DNA of 64,000 bases from Pseudaminobacter soli (ex Zhang et al. 2022) (GTDB taxonomy: Bacteria > Pseudomonadota > Alphaproteobacteria > Rhizobiales > Rhizobiaceae), in assembly GCF_014595955.1 (NCBI RefSeq), contig NZ_JABVCF010000007.1:275153-339152 (forward strand). Direction: 5' to 3'. Below, piece after piece: positions 1 to 9,307 of this stretch. Each line of letters opens with the position of its first letter. Position 1 is the stretch's first letter. The notes under the pieces are model-generated. The model was not told where the DNA came from and did not search any database. It saw only the letters and a list, made by a program, of their open reading frames with translations. Made by a program: the position numbers and the translations under genes.

Positions 1-3000
1 CAGTCGCGCCTCTTCATGCGCCTTGGGCGTCACGAAGCGGCCGAGCAGCAGATAGGCGACCGGGGTCAGGAACAGCGTCGACACGGTGGCAAGGCCGAGG
101 CCTCCGACGATCACCCAGCCCAGCGCAATGCGTGCCTCCGCGCCGGCGCCGCTGGCTAGCACCAGCGGCAGGCCGCCGAGCACGGTGCAGATCATCGTCA
201 TCATCACCGGCCTGAGGCGGATGAGCGACGCCTGCTCGATCGCCTCGCGTACGCCCAGGCCGCGGTCACGCAACTGATTGGCGAACTCGACGATGAGGAT
301 GCCGTTCTTCGCCATCACCCCGACCAGCAGCACCAGCCCGATCTGGCTGTAAGCGTTGAGCGACGTTCCGGTCATCAGCATGGCGTAGACCGCACAGGCC
401 AGCCCCAGCGGCACCGTCGCCATGATGATGATGGCGCTGATGAAGCTCTCGAACTGCGCGGCAAGCACGAGCAGGATGATTACCAGGGCGAAGCCGAAGA
501 CGGCCAACATGCCGCTGGAGCTCTCGCCCAGCGTGGCCGCCTCGGCGAGCGGGATTATGCGGCTGCCGTTCGGCAGCAGCGGAGCGGCGATCCGCTCGGC
601 CGTCTGCAAGGCTTCGCCCAGGGCGAAGCCCGGCTTCAGGCCCGCCGTGATCGCCACGGCCCGCAACTGCTGCTCGCGCTGCAGCGACGGCGGCACGGCG
701 CGCTCGGTCAGCGTGGCGAAGGTGGACATCGGAACGTAGCGCCCATCGGATGCGCGCACGAAGATGTTCTCGAGATCGGTCGGGTCGTTGACCGGATTGC
801 TCGTGGAAATGAGCTTCACCGGATAGCTGCGGTCCTCGATGAAGACCTCCGCCACCTCGCGGCCGTCGAGCATCGCCTGCATCGTATCGGAAAGGCCGGC
901 GATGTTGATGCCGAGGTCGGACGCCCGCTCACGGTCGATCTCCACGGTCAGCTGCGGCTGGGTCGCATCGGTCGAGAGCCGCGGCTGATCGAAACGCGGG
1001 TCCTTCTCCAGTTCGGACACGATTTTCGCGGCGACTTGGTTCAACTCGGAGTAGCTGTTGCCGACCACTGCGAACTGCAGGCCGCTGCCCGCGCCGCGGA
1101 TGCCAAGGCTGTTCGGCGAAATGGAAAAGGCTCGCACGCCCGGCACCTGCTGCACGATCCGGTTGATGTCGGCGACGATCTCCTGTTGGCTGCGCGTGCG
1201 CTCATCCCAGGGTGCCAGCGCCATCACCATGAAGCCGCTGTTGGTCGAGCCGCCCTGGCCGACATTGGCGAAAGTGCTGACCACCTCGCCGGAATCGCGC
1301 AACGGCTGGATCAACTCCTCGATGCGCCGCATCTGCTGGGTCGTGTAGTCGAGGCTCACGCCTTGCGGCGCGGTCACGCGCAGCAGGGCGAGCGAGCGGT
1401 CCTCCTGGGGCGTCAGTTCCTGTCGGATCAGGCCGAAGGCGCCAAAGGCCGAGGCGGCGAACAGGACCGAAACGAGGACAACGATCAGCGGTGCGTTGAG
1501 GCAGGCGTGCAGGCATCGCCGATAGAGAGACGCCAGCCCGCCTCCCAGGGCGGCCACCGGGCCGCGGCGATGCTCATGCCCGCCGGTTTCCTTCAGGATG
1601 CGCGAGGCAAGCATCGGGCAGAGCGAGAGCGCCACGACCGCGGACAGCAGTACCGCCATGGCGAGCACGAAGCCGAACTCGCGGAAAAGCCCGCCGGTCT
1701 GTCCGGGTAGAAAGGAGAGCGGGACGAACACGGCGGCCAAGGTCGCGGTGGTCGCGATGACTGCGAAGAAAACCTCCTCGGTGCCCAGCACCGCTGCCGC
1801 ACGGGGACCCATGCCCTCGTTGCGCCGGCGCACGATGTTCTCGAGCACAACGATGGCGTCGTCGACGACGAGGCCGGTCGCCAGCACCAGCGCAAGCAGC
1901 GTCAGGATGTTGACCGAGAAGCCGGCGAGATAGATCGCGGCGATGGTGCCGACCAAGGCTACCGGCATGGCCAGCCCGGGGATGATGGTGGCGCGCCAGT
2001 CGAGCAGGAAAAGATAGATGATCAGGAGCACGATGGTCACGGCAAGGACCAGCGCGATCTCCACCTCATGGATGGCGCCTTGGACGAAGGTGGCATCGTC
2101 GCTGTTGACGCGGATCGTCATGCCTTGCGGCAGGTTCTTCTGGATCTCTGCGGCGGCCGCGCGCACGCCTTCGGAGATGTCGAGCGTGTTCGATTGCGCC
2201 TGGCGGACGATGCCGAGGCCGATGCCGGTCTTGCCGTCGGAGCGGAGCGAGGTCGTGTTCGGGTCGCCGCCGAGCGTCACGGTGGCAACGTCGCCGAGCC
2301 TCACACGGTCGGCGATCACGATGTTCTCGAAGGCCTCCGGCGTGGTCACGCTGGCGGTCGCCCTGACGATGAGGTCCTGATTGCTGGTGGTGAGCGAGCC
2401 GGCCGGCGTGTCGAACGCGACCGAGGCGAGCGCATCGCGTATATCGACGAGGCTAAGTCCGTAGCTGGCGACCTTGGCCTGGTTGATGTCGACGCGGAAG
2501 ATCTTTTCGCGGTCGCCATAGATCTGCACGTCGGCAACGCCGGGGACTGCGGCAAGGACATCCGCGATCTCGTCCTCGACCAGTATGGTCATGTCCTCCA
2601 CCGACATGGAATCGGAGGTGACCGCCAGTCGCATCACGGCATCGGCGTTTGCGTCGGCCTTGACGATCCTCGGAGCGTCCATGTCATCGGGCAGCTGATT
2701 CTGGGCGCGGCTCACCGCGTCGCGCGCGTCCGACGCGGCAACGTCGAGGTTGACGCCGTCGTTGAACTCCATGGTGACGCGGCTGCGGCCATAAGAGGAG
2801 GTAGACGAGATCGATTTCACGCCCGAGACACGGGCCACGGCGCCCTCGATCACCGCAGTCACCTCGCGGTCGATCGTCTCACCGGAAGCGCCCCGGAAAT
2901 CCGCATTGATGGTGATGACCGGTCGGTCGACATCGGGCAACTCGCGGATTTCGACGCCGTAGAAGGCGGCGAGCCCTGCGACACCGATCAGCGTGTTGAG

Positions 3001-3078
3001 TACGAAGGCGAGCACCGGGCGCCGCACGAACAGCGCGGTGAGCCCCCTGCCGCCGCCTTCACCTTGCATATCGGACAT
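1..3078 (-). CDS. RND multidrug efflux transporter, inner-membrane pump (HAE1 family, partial)
   Basis: Proton-driven inner-membrane pump of a tripartite efflux system, AcrB/MexB-like. The frame stays open for 1026 codons to the left window edge, so only the extreme C-terminus is missing (family length about 1030-1050). An N-terminal membrane segment (about residues 15-30) is followed by a large periplasmic loop. The TM4 proton-relay motif GLVVDDAIVVLENIV lies near residue 400, and the TM10 motif AKNGILIVEFA with its lysine near residue 923. Both are hallmarks of active RND pumps. The start is the ATG at 3078, 12 bases after the stop of the membrane fusion gene, so the two are cotranscribed. 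No outer-membrane TolC-type gene is visible here. Substrate cannot be told from sequence. Confidence 0.93.
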   Translation of the reverse strand, partial: MSDMQGEGGGRGLTALFVRRPVLAFVLNTLIGVAGLAAFYGVEIRELPDVDRPVITINADFRGASGETIDREVTAVIEGAVARVSGVKSISSTSSYGRSRVTMEFNDGVNLDVAASDARDAVSRAQNQLPDDMDAPRIVKADANADAVMRLAVTSDSMSVEDMTILVEDEIADVLAAVPGVADVQIYGDREKIFRVDINQAKVASYGLSLVDIRDALASVAFDTPAGSLTTSNQDLIVRATASVTTPEAFENIVIADRVRLGDVATVTLGGDPNTTSLRSDGKTGIGLGIVRQAQSNTLDISEGVRAAAAEIQKNLPQGMTIRVNSDDATFVQGAIHEVEIALVLAVTIVLLIIYLFLLDWRATIIPGLAMPVALVGTIAAIYLAGFSVNILTLLALVLATGLVVDDAIVVLENIVRRRNEGMGPRAAAVLGTEEVFFAVIATTATLAAVFVPLSFLPGQTGGLFREFGFVLAMAVLLSAVVALSLCPMLASRILKETGGHEHRRGPVAALGGGLASLYRRCLHACLNAPLIVVLVSVLFAASAFGAFGLIRQELTPQEDRSLALLRVTAPQGVSLDYTTQQMRRIEELIQPLRDSGEVVSTFANVGQGGSTNSGFMVMALAPWDERTRSQQEIVADINRIVQQVPGVRAFSISPNSLGIRGAGSGLQFAVVGNSYSELNQVAAKIVSELEKDPRFDQPRLSTDATQPQLTVEIDRERASDLGINIAGLSDTMQAMLDGREVAEVFIEDRSYPVKLISTSNPVNDPTDLENIFVRASDGRYVPMSTFATLTERAVPPSLQREQQLRAVAITAGLKPGFALGEALQTAERIAAPLLPNGSRIIPLAEAATLGESSSGMLAVFGFALVIILLVLAAQFESFISAIIIMATVPLGLACAVYAMLMTGTSLNAYSQIGLVLLVGVMAKNGILIVEFANQLRDRGLGVREAIEQASLIRLRPVMMTMICTVLGGLPLVLASGAGAEARIALGWVIVGGLGLATVSTLFLTPVAYLLLGRFVTPKAHEEARL

Positions 3079-3090
3079 CGGCGCCCCCTT

Positions 3091-4275
3091 TTACGAGCCG
3101 CTGCGGGGGCCGGCATTCGGCGGGGTGGGCTGCGGTTGGGCTCCTGCTACCAGCAGTTCCGCGCCCTGCCGGACGAGGTGGATGCCTTCGGTCACGACAT
3201 CGTCGCCCTCACGAAGCTCGCCCGCCACGAGGACGTTCTCGGTATTGCGCTGGATCACGCGCACCGGCACCCGTTCGGCCAAGCCGCTGCGCACCGCCCA
3301 GACGAAGGCGCCATCGCTGCCCCATTGGATCGCGAGCGGATTGACCGACGGATAGACGTCGCCCGGGAAGCGCATCGAGACCTGGAAGGACATGCCGGCG
3401 CGCAAGATGTCGTCCGCATTGGGGATGCGGGCGCGCACCAGGAGCGTGCGGCTCTTCTCGTCCAGGCGGTTGTCGATCGCCGCGATCAGGCCCTCCACGA
3501 CCTCGCCGGGGCGGGCGATCAAGCTGGCGGTGAGCGGCGCACCAACCTGCACGAGGCTGGCATAGCGCTCGGGGACCCAGAAATCGACCAAGATGGAGGA
3601 GCGGTCATCGATCACCGCGATCTGCGTATCGGCGGTAACGTGATTGCCGGCCTCGACCGGAAATATGCCGACGACGCCGGCTATCGGTGCTGCGATGGCC
3701 CGCCGCTCCAGGGAAAGCTCGGCATCGCGCAGCGCCAGGCGGGCGTTCTCGACCGCGAGTTCGGCCTCGGTGACCTGGACGGCCGTGGCGGCATTGGACG
3801 AGCGCAGGGACTTGACGCGCTCCACGCGGGCCTTCGCATCGTCGAGCGCGATCCTCGAGCGGTCCACGGCGATCTGCTCGGCGTCCGAATCCAGCCGCGC
3901 CAGTACGTCCCCGCGGGCGACCCGCGACCCCGGCTCGACCAGCGTCTCGACGAGCCGGCCAGACGTATACGGCTTCACCGAGACCGAAGCATTGGCGCGG
4001 CCGGTGCCGATCGCGGAAAGCCTGTCGTTTATCGTCGCGTTGACGACCGGCGCAGTGACGACGGTGGCCGGCTGGCGGGAACCCTGCCGTCCGCCCTCGC
4101 GCCTGTCGCCGCCGGCATCGCCCGACGGCTGTTCGGGGGCACCGGCCAGTTGAACCGCCCAGTCCAGCCCCCATTGCGAGGCGATCTGCGGAGCACCGGG
4201 GTAGTAGCGGATCCAGGCAAACCCGGCCGCTGCAAGCAGAAGGATCGCGATTGCCAGTTGCTTCCAGGCAGCCAT
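3091..4275 (-). CDS. RND efflux periplasmic adaptor (membrane fusion protein, HlyD/AcrA type)
   Basis: Periplasmic adaptor linking the RND pump to an outer-membrane channel. The 394-residue product begins with one membrane anchor (about residues 4-23, rich in A, I and L). A linker follows, then the lipoyl half-motif TSGRLVETLVEPGSRVARGD, a coiled-coil hairpin (EQIAVDRSRIALDDAKARVE region), the second lipoyl half (RRAIAAPIAGVVGIF) and a beta-barrel domain. I chose the ATG at 4275 because TTGGAG lies just upstream. The same frame stays open to an ATG at 4326 and would add 17 residues without a good ribosome site. It is first gene of a two-gene operon with the pump, downstream of and in the same direction as the RpiR regulator. 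Confidence 0.9.
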   Translation of the reverse strand: MAAWKQLAIAILLLAAAGFAWIRYYPGAPQIASQWGLDWAVQLAGAPEQPSGDAGGDRREGGRQGSRQPATVVTAPVVNATINDRLSAIGTGRANASVSVKPYTSGRLVETLVEPGSRVARGDVLARLDSDAEQIAVDRSRIALDDAKARVERVKSLRSSNAATAVQVTEAELAVENARLALRDAELSLERRAIAAPIAGVVGIFPVEAGNHVTADTQIAVIDDRSSILVDFWVPERYASLVQVGAPLTASLIARPGEVVEGLIAAIDNRLDEKSRTLLVRARIPNADDILRAGMSFQVSMRFPGDVYPSVNPLAIQWGSDGAFVWAVRSGLAERVPVRVIQRNTENVLVAGELREGDDVVTEGIHLVRQGAELLVAGAQPQPTPPNAGPRSGS

Positions 4276-4394
4276 CAGTACTCCAAGCATTCCGCAGGCG
4301 TGGCGGGCCCCAACAGCCGCCGACATTAGGCGCGACGAGTAAGCCGTCCCTCACTTGTCCCCGATCCTTATGTCGTTTTGCGGGCGGCAGCGCA

Positions 4395-4412
4395 CCTAAA
4401 ATTATTGTTAGG
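4395..4412 (-). promoter_or_regulatory. AT-rich inverted repeat upstream of the RND operon (candidate operator)
   Basis: CCTAA and TTAGG arms flank an 8-base AT-rich centre, an AT island in GC-rich surroundings and 120 bases ahead of the membrane fusion gene. It could be a repressor operator or part of a promoter. No regulator gene of the TetR or MarR type sits nearby, so the binding protein is unknown. This is a motif by eye only. Confidence 0.3.
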
Positions 4413-4448
4413 ATTCAATAGGCGCCATGCTGGCCCGGCTGGCTGGAT

Positions 4449-5276
4449 TCAGCGCAGGTCCTCCATGTCGCGAATGCGTTTGGCACCATCAGCGTCGAGC
4501 GCGCGCGTGACCTCGCTGATCAGTGTCTCGGCAACCACCATCAGCGCCGCCGATGAATCCCACGGCGAAGGCACTCCGGTGCGTCCGGTAATCACGTGCT
4601 TGGCGAAGCGCGAGATCGGGGACAGCCACTGGTCGGTGATCAGCACGATTTTCACCCCGCGCTGGTGCGCCTTCTCGGCGAAGCGCAGAAGACTGTCCTG
4701 ATATCGCCTGATATCGAAGACGATCAGCACGTCGCGCTTGCTCATGTCGATCAGCCGATCGCGCCAGTTGCTTTCCTGGCCGGCGAGGTGGAAGACGCCC
4801 GGCCGCACGATCGTGAGGTGGGCCGCCGTGTAGCGGGCAAGCGGATCCGTGAAGCGGCCGCCGATCAGGTAGATGCTCGCACGGCGATCGGTCATCAAGG
4901 CAACGATGTCTTCGATCTGCTTTGGCGGAATGTGCCGGAACGTCTCCCCGATATTGGCCAGAGTGGCGGCTATGACAGACGAGGTGCCGTCGGCATCGGG
5001 CATCAGCGGAGCGTCTGCGCGTGAGGCGGGAGATTGCAGTTGCTCGGCAAGCTCGTCCTGCAGCGCGGCCTGGAACTCGGGATAGTTCTGGAACCCAAGC
5101 CGCGACACGAAGCGCAGGATCGTCGGCGAACTGACGCCTGCCTGCTGCGAGAAATCGGCGACGGTCTTCAGGCCCGTCAATGGATAGTTGGCGATCAGTA
5201 TCTGGGCAGCGCGGCGCTCGCCAGGCGGCATGGCCTCGAAGCGCTCGGTGATCAGTTCCGCAACGCTCGCCCCCAT
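4449..5276 (-). CDS. MurR/RpiR family transcriptional regulator
   Basis: DNA-binding regulator of the RpiR family: an N-terminal helix-turn-helix domain (about residues 1-75; VADFSQQAGVSSPTILRFVS is the recognition region) and a C-terminal SIS sugar-isomerase-like domain (about 105-240; IYLIGGRFTDPLARYTA and VLIVFDIRRYQ) that normally senses a phosphorylated or small metabolite. At 275 residues it has the usual length. The start is the ATG at 5276, preceded by AGGAGGG; the open frame extends 25 codons further without a ribosome site. It is transcribed away from the hydrolase/TRAP genes across a 129-base divergent region, the usual position for a local regulator, so I infer that it controls that cluster. 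Confidence 0.88.
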   Translation of the reverse strand: MGASVAELITERFEAMPPGERRAAQILIANYPLTGLKTVADFSQQAGVSSPTILRFVSRLGFQNYPEFQAALQDELAEQLQSPASRADAPLMPDADGTSSVIAATLANIGETFRHIPPKQIEDIVALMTDRRASIYLIGGRFTDPLARYTAAHLTIVRPGVFHLAGQESNWRDRLIDMSKRDVLIVFDIRRYQDSLLRFAEKAHQRGVKIVLITDQWLSPISRFAKHVITGRTGVPSPWDSSAALMVVAETLISEVTRALDADGAKRIRDMEDLR

Positions 5277-5314
5277 GAACCCTCCTGCGCTTCGTCCGGG
5301 CAAGCCGTTTCCCG

Positions 5315-5374
5315 TTTGACAAACCCTTTGCGGACGTATCAAATCATCCATCGGAGCGGAATGGAACTGTCAAA
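5315..5374. promoter_or_regulatory. Divergent promoter region between the RpiR regulator and the catabolic operon
   Basis: TTTGACA occurs on the plus strand at 5315-5321 and again, inverted, as TGTCAAA at 5368-5374. Each matches a -35 element pointing at one of the two divergent genes. A possible plus-strand -10 (TATCAA or TCAAAT) lies at 5337-5344; the spacing is not ideal for both at once. The symmetric arrangement would also suit binding by a dimeric or tetrameric RpiR protein. Promoter identity is inferred. Confidence 0.4.
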
Positions 5375-5405
5375 GTAACGTTCGATACGCGCCGGGGGAG
5401 GACGA

Positions 5406-6206
5406 ATGGGAGCGCGGGAGGATCTTACAGCAGACGAGGCGGTGGACGTCGTGAATCGCGACGGACGCGGCTGCGTCGTGCTGGTCTGCGACCATGCCTC
5501 GAATTTCCTGCCGCGGGAATTCGGTGGGCTCGGGCTGGATTCGGCTGAGTTCGCTCGTCACATCGCCTGGGATCCGGGAGCTCTGCCAGTTTGTCTGGAG
5601 CTCTCGGCGCTGCTGGACGCTCCACTGATCGCGTCACGCATCTCACGGCTCGTCATCGACTGCAACCGCCCTCTCAACGCGCCGGACCTGATCCCGGAGA
5701 TCAGCGAGACGACGGTGATACCCGGCAACCTTTACATTACCAAATGGGAGCGCGAGCGCCGCATCGCCCTTGCCTATGAGCCCTTCCACAGCGCCATCGA
5801 TGAGCTTCTGAGCCAGCGCGAATCTACCGGGCAGGAGACCTGTCTTGTCTCCATTCATTCCTTCACGCCGGTGTACAAGGGTGTGAAGCGTCCGTGGGAC
5901 ATCGGGATCATCCACGATGAAGACGAGCGGCTGGCCCGGCCAATGGTCGAAGCGCTGCGGCGGCTATCAGGCATTACAGTCGGGGTGAACGAACCGTATT
6001 CTCCGGCCGATCGCGTCTACCACACCATCGCCACGCACGCGCACCCCGGCGACCTCCCCTGTGCGATGGTGGAACTACGCAATGATCGGATCGCAGATAC
6101 GGCAGGGCAGTATCGCTGGGCAGGGCTGCTGGCGGGGATACTTTCGCAGTTGAAACCTTCCGGAGGCGATCCCGCGGGCTGCTTCCGTCACTCCTCCGTT
6201 CATTGA
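5406..6206 (+). CDS. N-formylglutamate amidohydrolase family protein
   Basis: Zinc-type amidohydrolase of the N-formylglutamate amidohydrolase family (Pfam FGase, PF05013), 266 residues. Family motifs include VLVCDHASNFLP (about 24-35), DPGALPVCLELSALLDAPLI, the RLVIDCNRP segment (about 82-90) and SIHSFTPVYKGVKRPWDIG (about 150-168). Characterised members release glutamate from N-formylglutamate in histidine breakdown, but no other hut gene is present here. Its place at the head of a TRAP, glutamine-synthetase-like and aldehyde dehydrogenase operon makes hydrolysis of another N-substituted or gamma-glutamyl glutamate plausible (inference). GGGGGAGG precedes the ATG. The stop overlaps a possible TTG start of dctQ. 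A second paralogue lies at 45569-46372. Confidence 0.88.
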   Translation: MGAREDLTADEAVDVVNRDGRGCVVLVCDHASNFLPREFGGLGLDSAEFARHIAWDPGALPVCLELSALLDAPLIASRISRLVIDCNRPLNAPDLIPEISETTVIPGNLYITKWERERRIALAYEPFHSAIDELLSQRESTGQETCLVSIHSFTPVYKGVKRPWDIGIIHDEDERLARPMVEALRRLSGITVGVNEPYSPADRVYHTIATHAHPGDLPCAMVELRNDRIADTAGQYRWAGLLAGILSQLKPSGGDPAGCFRHSSVH

Positions 6207-6217
6207 GAGGTGAACGT

Positions 6218-6730
6218 TTGCCGACAGCGATTCAGACCTTTGTAAGGACCGTCGACGCCATCAATCGCCGCATCGGCCGGTTCGCCATGTACCTCATCTT
6301 CGTGATGGGCGCGATCCTGCTCTACTCGACGCTGTCGCGCGTCCTTTTCGGGGTGCCGGTGAACTGGGTGATGGAGATGTCCCAGTTCATGCTGTCGGCC
6401 TACTATCTGCTCGGCGGCGCCTACTCCATGCAGCTCGACGCGCATGTGCGCATGGATCTCTTCTACGGGATGATGAAGCCGAAGACGCGGGCCATCACCG
6501 ATTCCTTCACGATCGTCTTCGTTATTTTCTATCTCGTCGTGCTGTTCTGGGGCGGCATCTCCTCGACGGAATATTCGATCACCTACAGTCAGAAGAACTA
6601 CACCGCATGGGCTCCGGTGCTCTGGCCGATCAAGGTCATCATGACGCTGGGCATCTTCCTGATGCTGCTCCAGACGATCGCCCAGTTCTTCAAGGATGTC
6701 GCTGAAGCGCGCGGAAAGCCGATCGCATGA
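6218..6730 (+). CDS. dctQ: TRAP transporter small permease (DctQ)
   Basis: Small membrane subunit of a tripartite ATP-independent periplasmic transporter, 170 residues with four predicted membrane helices (about 20-42, 55-72, 95-115 and 135-155). The motifs WVMEMSQFMLSAYYLLGGAY and DAHVRMDLFYGMM are typical of DctQ. The start is probably TTG at 6218, which has GAGAGG at good spacing; a TTG at 6203 in the same frame overlaps the upstream stop and would add five residues. The stop overlaps the dctM start in an ATGA arrangement, so the two are translationally coupled. Confidence 0.88.
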   Translation: MPTAIQTFVRTVDAINRRIGRFAMYLIFVMGAILLYSTLSRVLFGVPVNWVMEMSQFMLSAYYLLGGAYSMQLDAHVRMDLFYGMMKPKTRAITDSFTIVFVIFYLVVLFWGGISSTEYSITYSQKNYTAWAPVLWPIKVIMTLGIFLMLLQTIAQFFKDVAEARGKPIA

Positions 6731-8055
6731 GTTCCGAATTCATCACGCTCTTCATGTTCGCCTCGATGCTGCTCCTGATGGCCACCGGCCAGCGGGTCTA
6801 CGGGGTCATCGGTGCGGTCGGGTCCGCCGCCGCGCTCATGCTTTGGGGCAAGGGATCGTTCGAGCTTCCCTTCAACGCGGCCTTCCAGGTCCTCAACTGG
6901 TATCCGCTGATCACCGTGCCCTTCTTCGTCTTCATGGGCTACATGCTTTCCGAATCCGGCATTGCCAAGAATCTCTACCGGATGTTCCATGTCTGGTTCG
7001 GCTCCGTTCGCGGCGGACTGGCGATAGGAACGATGGGCCTGATGATCATCATCTCGATGGTCAATGGCCTTTCCGTCGCCGGCATGGCGATCGGCGCGAC
7101 CGTCGCGCTGCCCGAATTGTTGCGGCGCGGCTATGACAAGGTGATGATCACCGGCGTCATCCAGGGCGGATCGTCGCTCGGCATCATGGGCCCGCCCAGC
7201 GTGGTGCTCATCCTCTACGCCATGATTGCGCGCCAGCCGGTTCTTCAATTGTGGCTGGCCGGCATCGGGCCCTTCATCCTGATGGCGATCATCTTCACCG
7301 CCTACATCTACATACGCTGCCGGCTGCAACCCGAACTCGGGCCTGCCTTGCCGCCGGAGGAGCGGGCCAGCATCACCACGCGTGAAAAGCTGGTTCTGCT
7401 GCGCGAAGGCCTGCTGCCGTTCGGCCTCTTCGCGATCATCATGACGCTGTTCCTGTCGGGAACCACCAGCCTTGTCGAGACCTCGATGGTGGCCGCGCTG
7501 CTGGCACTTCTCGCCGCGTGGGCGACAGGTCGCCTCAATCACCAGGTGCTGGAGACGACGACGCGCAACACCTTGGCCGTCTCGGCGATGTTCCTGTGGA
7601 TCATTCTCGGCGCACTGTGCTTCAGCGCCGTCTACGATGGCCTGGGCGCCATCAAGGCCATCGAGAGCCTGCTCCTGAACACCTGGGAACTCAGCCCCTG
7701 GGGCGTTCTGTCGATGATGCTGCTTTCCTTCATCATCCTCGGCATGTTCCTCGACGACACCGCCATGCTGGTCATCGTCGCGCCGCTCTATATTCCGCTG
7801 GTCAAGGTCCTCGGCTTCGATCTCATCTGGTTCGGCATCCTCTACACGATCACCTGCCAGATCGCCTACATCGTGCCGCCGTTCGGCTACAACCTCTTCC
7901 TGATGCGGGCCATGGCGCCGCCGGAAATCACCATCGTCGACATCTACAAGTCGATCATCCCGTTCTTCTTCCTGATGGTGTTCAGCATGATCATCATCAT
8001 GATCTTTCCGGACATCGCGATGTGGCTGCCCGACGTCTATTCCGGAAAGAGATAA
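6727..8055 (+). CDS. dctM: TRAP transporter large permease (DctM)
   Basis: Ion-coupled membrane subunit of the TRAP transporter, 442 residues with about 12 hydrophobic helices. DctM-family features include WYPLITVPFFVFMGYMLSES (about 58-77), GLMIIISMVNGLSVAGMAIG, GGSSLGIMGPPSVVLILYAM (about 148-167) and FLDDTAMLVIVAPLYIPLV near the C-terminus. It takes substrate from the periplasmic binding protein using a sodium or proton gradient. It overlaps dctQ by four bases and is followed by a 126-base gap with a hairpin before the binding protein gene. Confidence 0.93.
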   Translation: MSSEFITLFMFASMLLLMATGQRVYGVIGAVGSAAALMLWGKGSFELPFNAAFQVLNWYPLITVPFFVFMGYMLSESGIAKNLYRMFHVWFGSVRGGLAIGTMGLMIIISMVNGLSVAGMAIGATVALPELLRRGYDKVMITGVIQGGSSLGIMGPPSVVLILYAMIARQPVLQLWLAGIGPFILMAIIFTAYIYIRCRLQPELGPALPPEERASITTREKLVLLREGLLPFGLFAIIMTLFLSGTTSLVETSMVAALLALLAAWATGRLNHQVLETTTRNTLAVSAMFLWIILGALCFSAVYDGLGAIKAIESLLLNTWELSPWGVLSMMLLSFIILGMFLDDTAMLVIVAPLYIPLVKVLGFDLIWFGILYTITCQIAYIVPPFGYNLFLMRAMAPPEITIVDIYKSIIPFFFLMVFSMIIIMIFPDIAMWLPDVYSGKR

Positions 8056-8114
8056 AACGAGGTCGAACCTGGGGAGGGTCCATGGAGCATGGGGAAAAAT
8101 CGAGAGGCGGCTGA

Positions 8115-8139
8115 CAGGTCGCTGAACGTTCTCGACCTG
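8115..8139 (+). other. Intercistronic hairpin between dctM and dctP
   Basis: CAGGTCG (8115-8121) can pair with CGACCTG (8133-8139) across an 11-base loop, just upstream of the binding protein gene. No T-run follows. Such structures often stabilise the transcript of the more abundant binding protein; that role is inferred. Confidence 0.35.
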
Positions 8140-8181
8140 CTGCAAGGAAAGTGAGTTGTTCACTTCAATGGGAGACTTGAA

Positions 8182-9249
8182 ATGACCGATACAAAGACCA
8201 TCAGCAAGCGCGATTTCCTGCGCAAATCCATTCTGACCGGTGCCGGCGCCGTTGGTGCCACGACGCTCGCCGCACCCTATGTCCGCGCGCAGGCCCCGAT
8301 CAAATGGCGCCTCCAGACCTATGCCGGGCCGGCTCTTGCCGATCATGTCATCAAGCCGGCAATCGACGCCTTCAACAAGGCCGCAAACGGCGAGATGGTG
8401 ATCGAGCTCTATACGGCCGACCAACTCGTGCCGCAGGGCGAACTGTTCCGCGCCGTTCAGGCCGGCACCATCGATGCTGCGCAGAGCGACGACGACTCCA
8501 TGGCGTCGCCGGTCGATGTCGCCGTGTTCGGCGCCTATTTCCCCTTCGCCTCGCGCTACAGCCTCGACGTGCCGGTGCTCTGGAACTGGTACGGCCTGAA
8601 GGAGATCTGGGAGGAGGCCTATGGCGAGGTGCCCGGCGTGACCTGGTTGAGTGCCGGCGCGTGGGATCCTTGCAACTTCGCCACCACCAAGCCCATCCGC
8701 AGCCTCGAGGACCTCAAGGGCCTGCGCGTCTATACCTTCCCGACAGGCGGCCAGTTCATCTCGCGCCTCGGCGTCGTCCCAGTGACGCTGCCGTGGGAAG
8801 ATATCGAAGTCGCGCTTCAGACCGGCGAGATCGACGGCATTGCCTGGTGCGGCGCGACCGAGACCTACAGCGTAGGCTGGGCCAACGTCACTAAATACTA
8901 TCTCACCAACAACATTTCCGGGGCATGGTCCGGTTCGTTCTTCGCCAACAGCGAAAAGTGGAACGCGGTGCCCGAGCATCTGAAGGAAATCTTCAAGCTG
9001 GCCATGGATTCCTCGCATTACTATCGTCAGCACTGGTACTGGTGGGGCGAGGCGCACTACCGCACCACCGGCGGCAAGCTCGAGCTCACCACCATCCCGG
9101 AAGACGAGTGGAAGAAGGTCGAGGATATGGCTCTTGAATTCTGGGGCGAGATTGCCGCCAAGAGCGAGCGCAATGCCAAGGTCGTCGATATCCTCAAGAA
9201 CTATCAGGAGACGATGCGCAAGGCCGGCGCGCCCTATCGCTACGGCTAA
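8182..9249 (+). CDS. dctP: TRAP transporter substrate-binding protein (DctP)
   Basis: Periplasmic substrate-binding protein of the TRAP system, 355 residues. It starts with a long Tat-like signal (SKRDFLRKS, then a hydrophobic run ending APYVRAQA near residue 37); the motif is lysine-arginine rather than arginine-arginine. The DctP fold is recognisable from KWRLQTYAGPALADHVIKP, the GLRVYTFPTGGQFISRLGVV segment (about 177-196) and LQTGEIDGIAWCGATETY. GGGAG lies before the ATG. The usual family ligands are organic or amino acids; the flanking genes point to an amino-containing or carboxylate compound, but the ligand is not readable from sequence. Confidence 0.92.
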   Translation: MTDTKTISKRDFLRKSILTGAGAVGATTLAAPYVRAQAPIKWRLQTYAGPALADHVIKPAIDAFNKAANGEMVIELYTADQLVPQGELFRAVQAGTIDAAQSDDDSMASPVDVAVFGAYFPFASRYSLDVPVLWNWYGLKEIWEEAYGEVPGVTWLSAGAWDPCNFATTKPIRSLEDLKGLRVYTFPTGGQFISRLGVVPVTLPWEDIEVALQTGEIDGIAWCGATETYSVGWANVTKYYLTNNISGAWSGSFFANSEKWNAVPEHLKEIFKLAMDSSHYYRQHWYWWGEAHYRTTGGKLELTTIPEDEWKKVEDMALEFWGEIAAKSERNAKVVDILKNYQETMRKAGAPYRYG

Positions 9250-9307
9250 GGACGGCAAAATCCAGGACTGCCCCGCGGGTCGGGGTAGTCGTCCACACCT
9301 GAAATTT

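Noticed and set aside
4276..4326. Longer N-terminus of the membrane fusion protein from ATG 4326
   Set aside because: The added 17 residues precede a normal anchor segment and lack a ribosome site; ATG 4275 has TTGGAG upstream.
2068..4329. Plus-strand frame of 753 codons opposite the RND pump and adaptor genes
   Set aside because: High GC keeps the opposite strand open. The translation is rich in H, R, D and G without family features, whereas the minus strand encodes clear RND and HlyD proteins.
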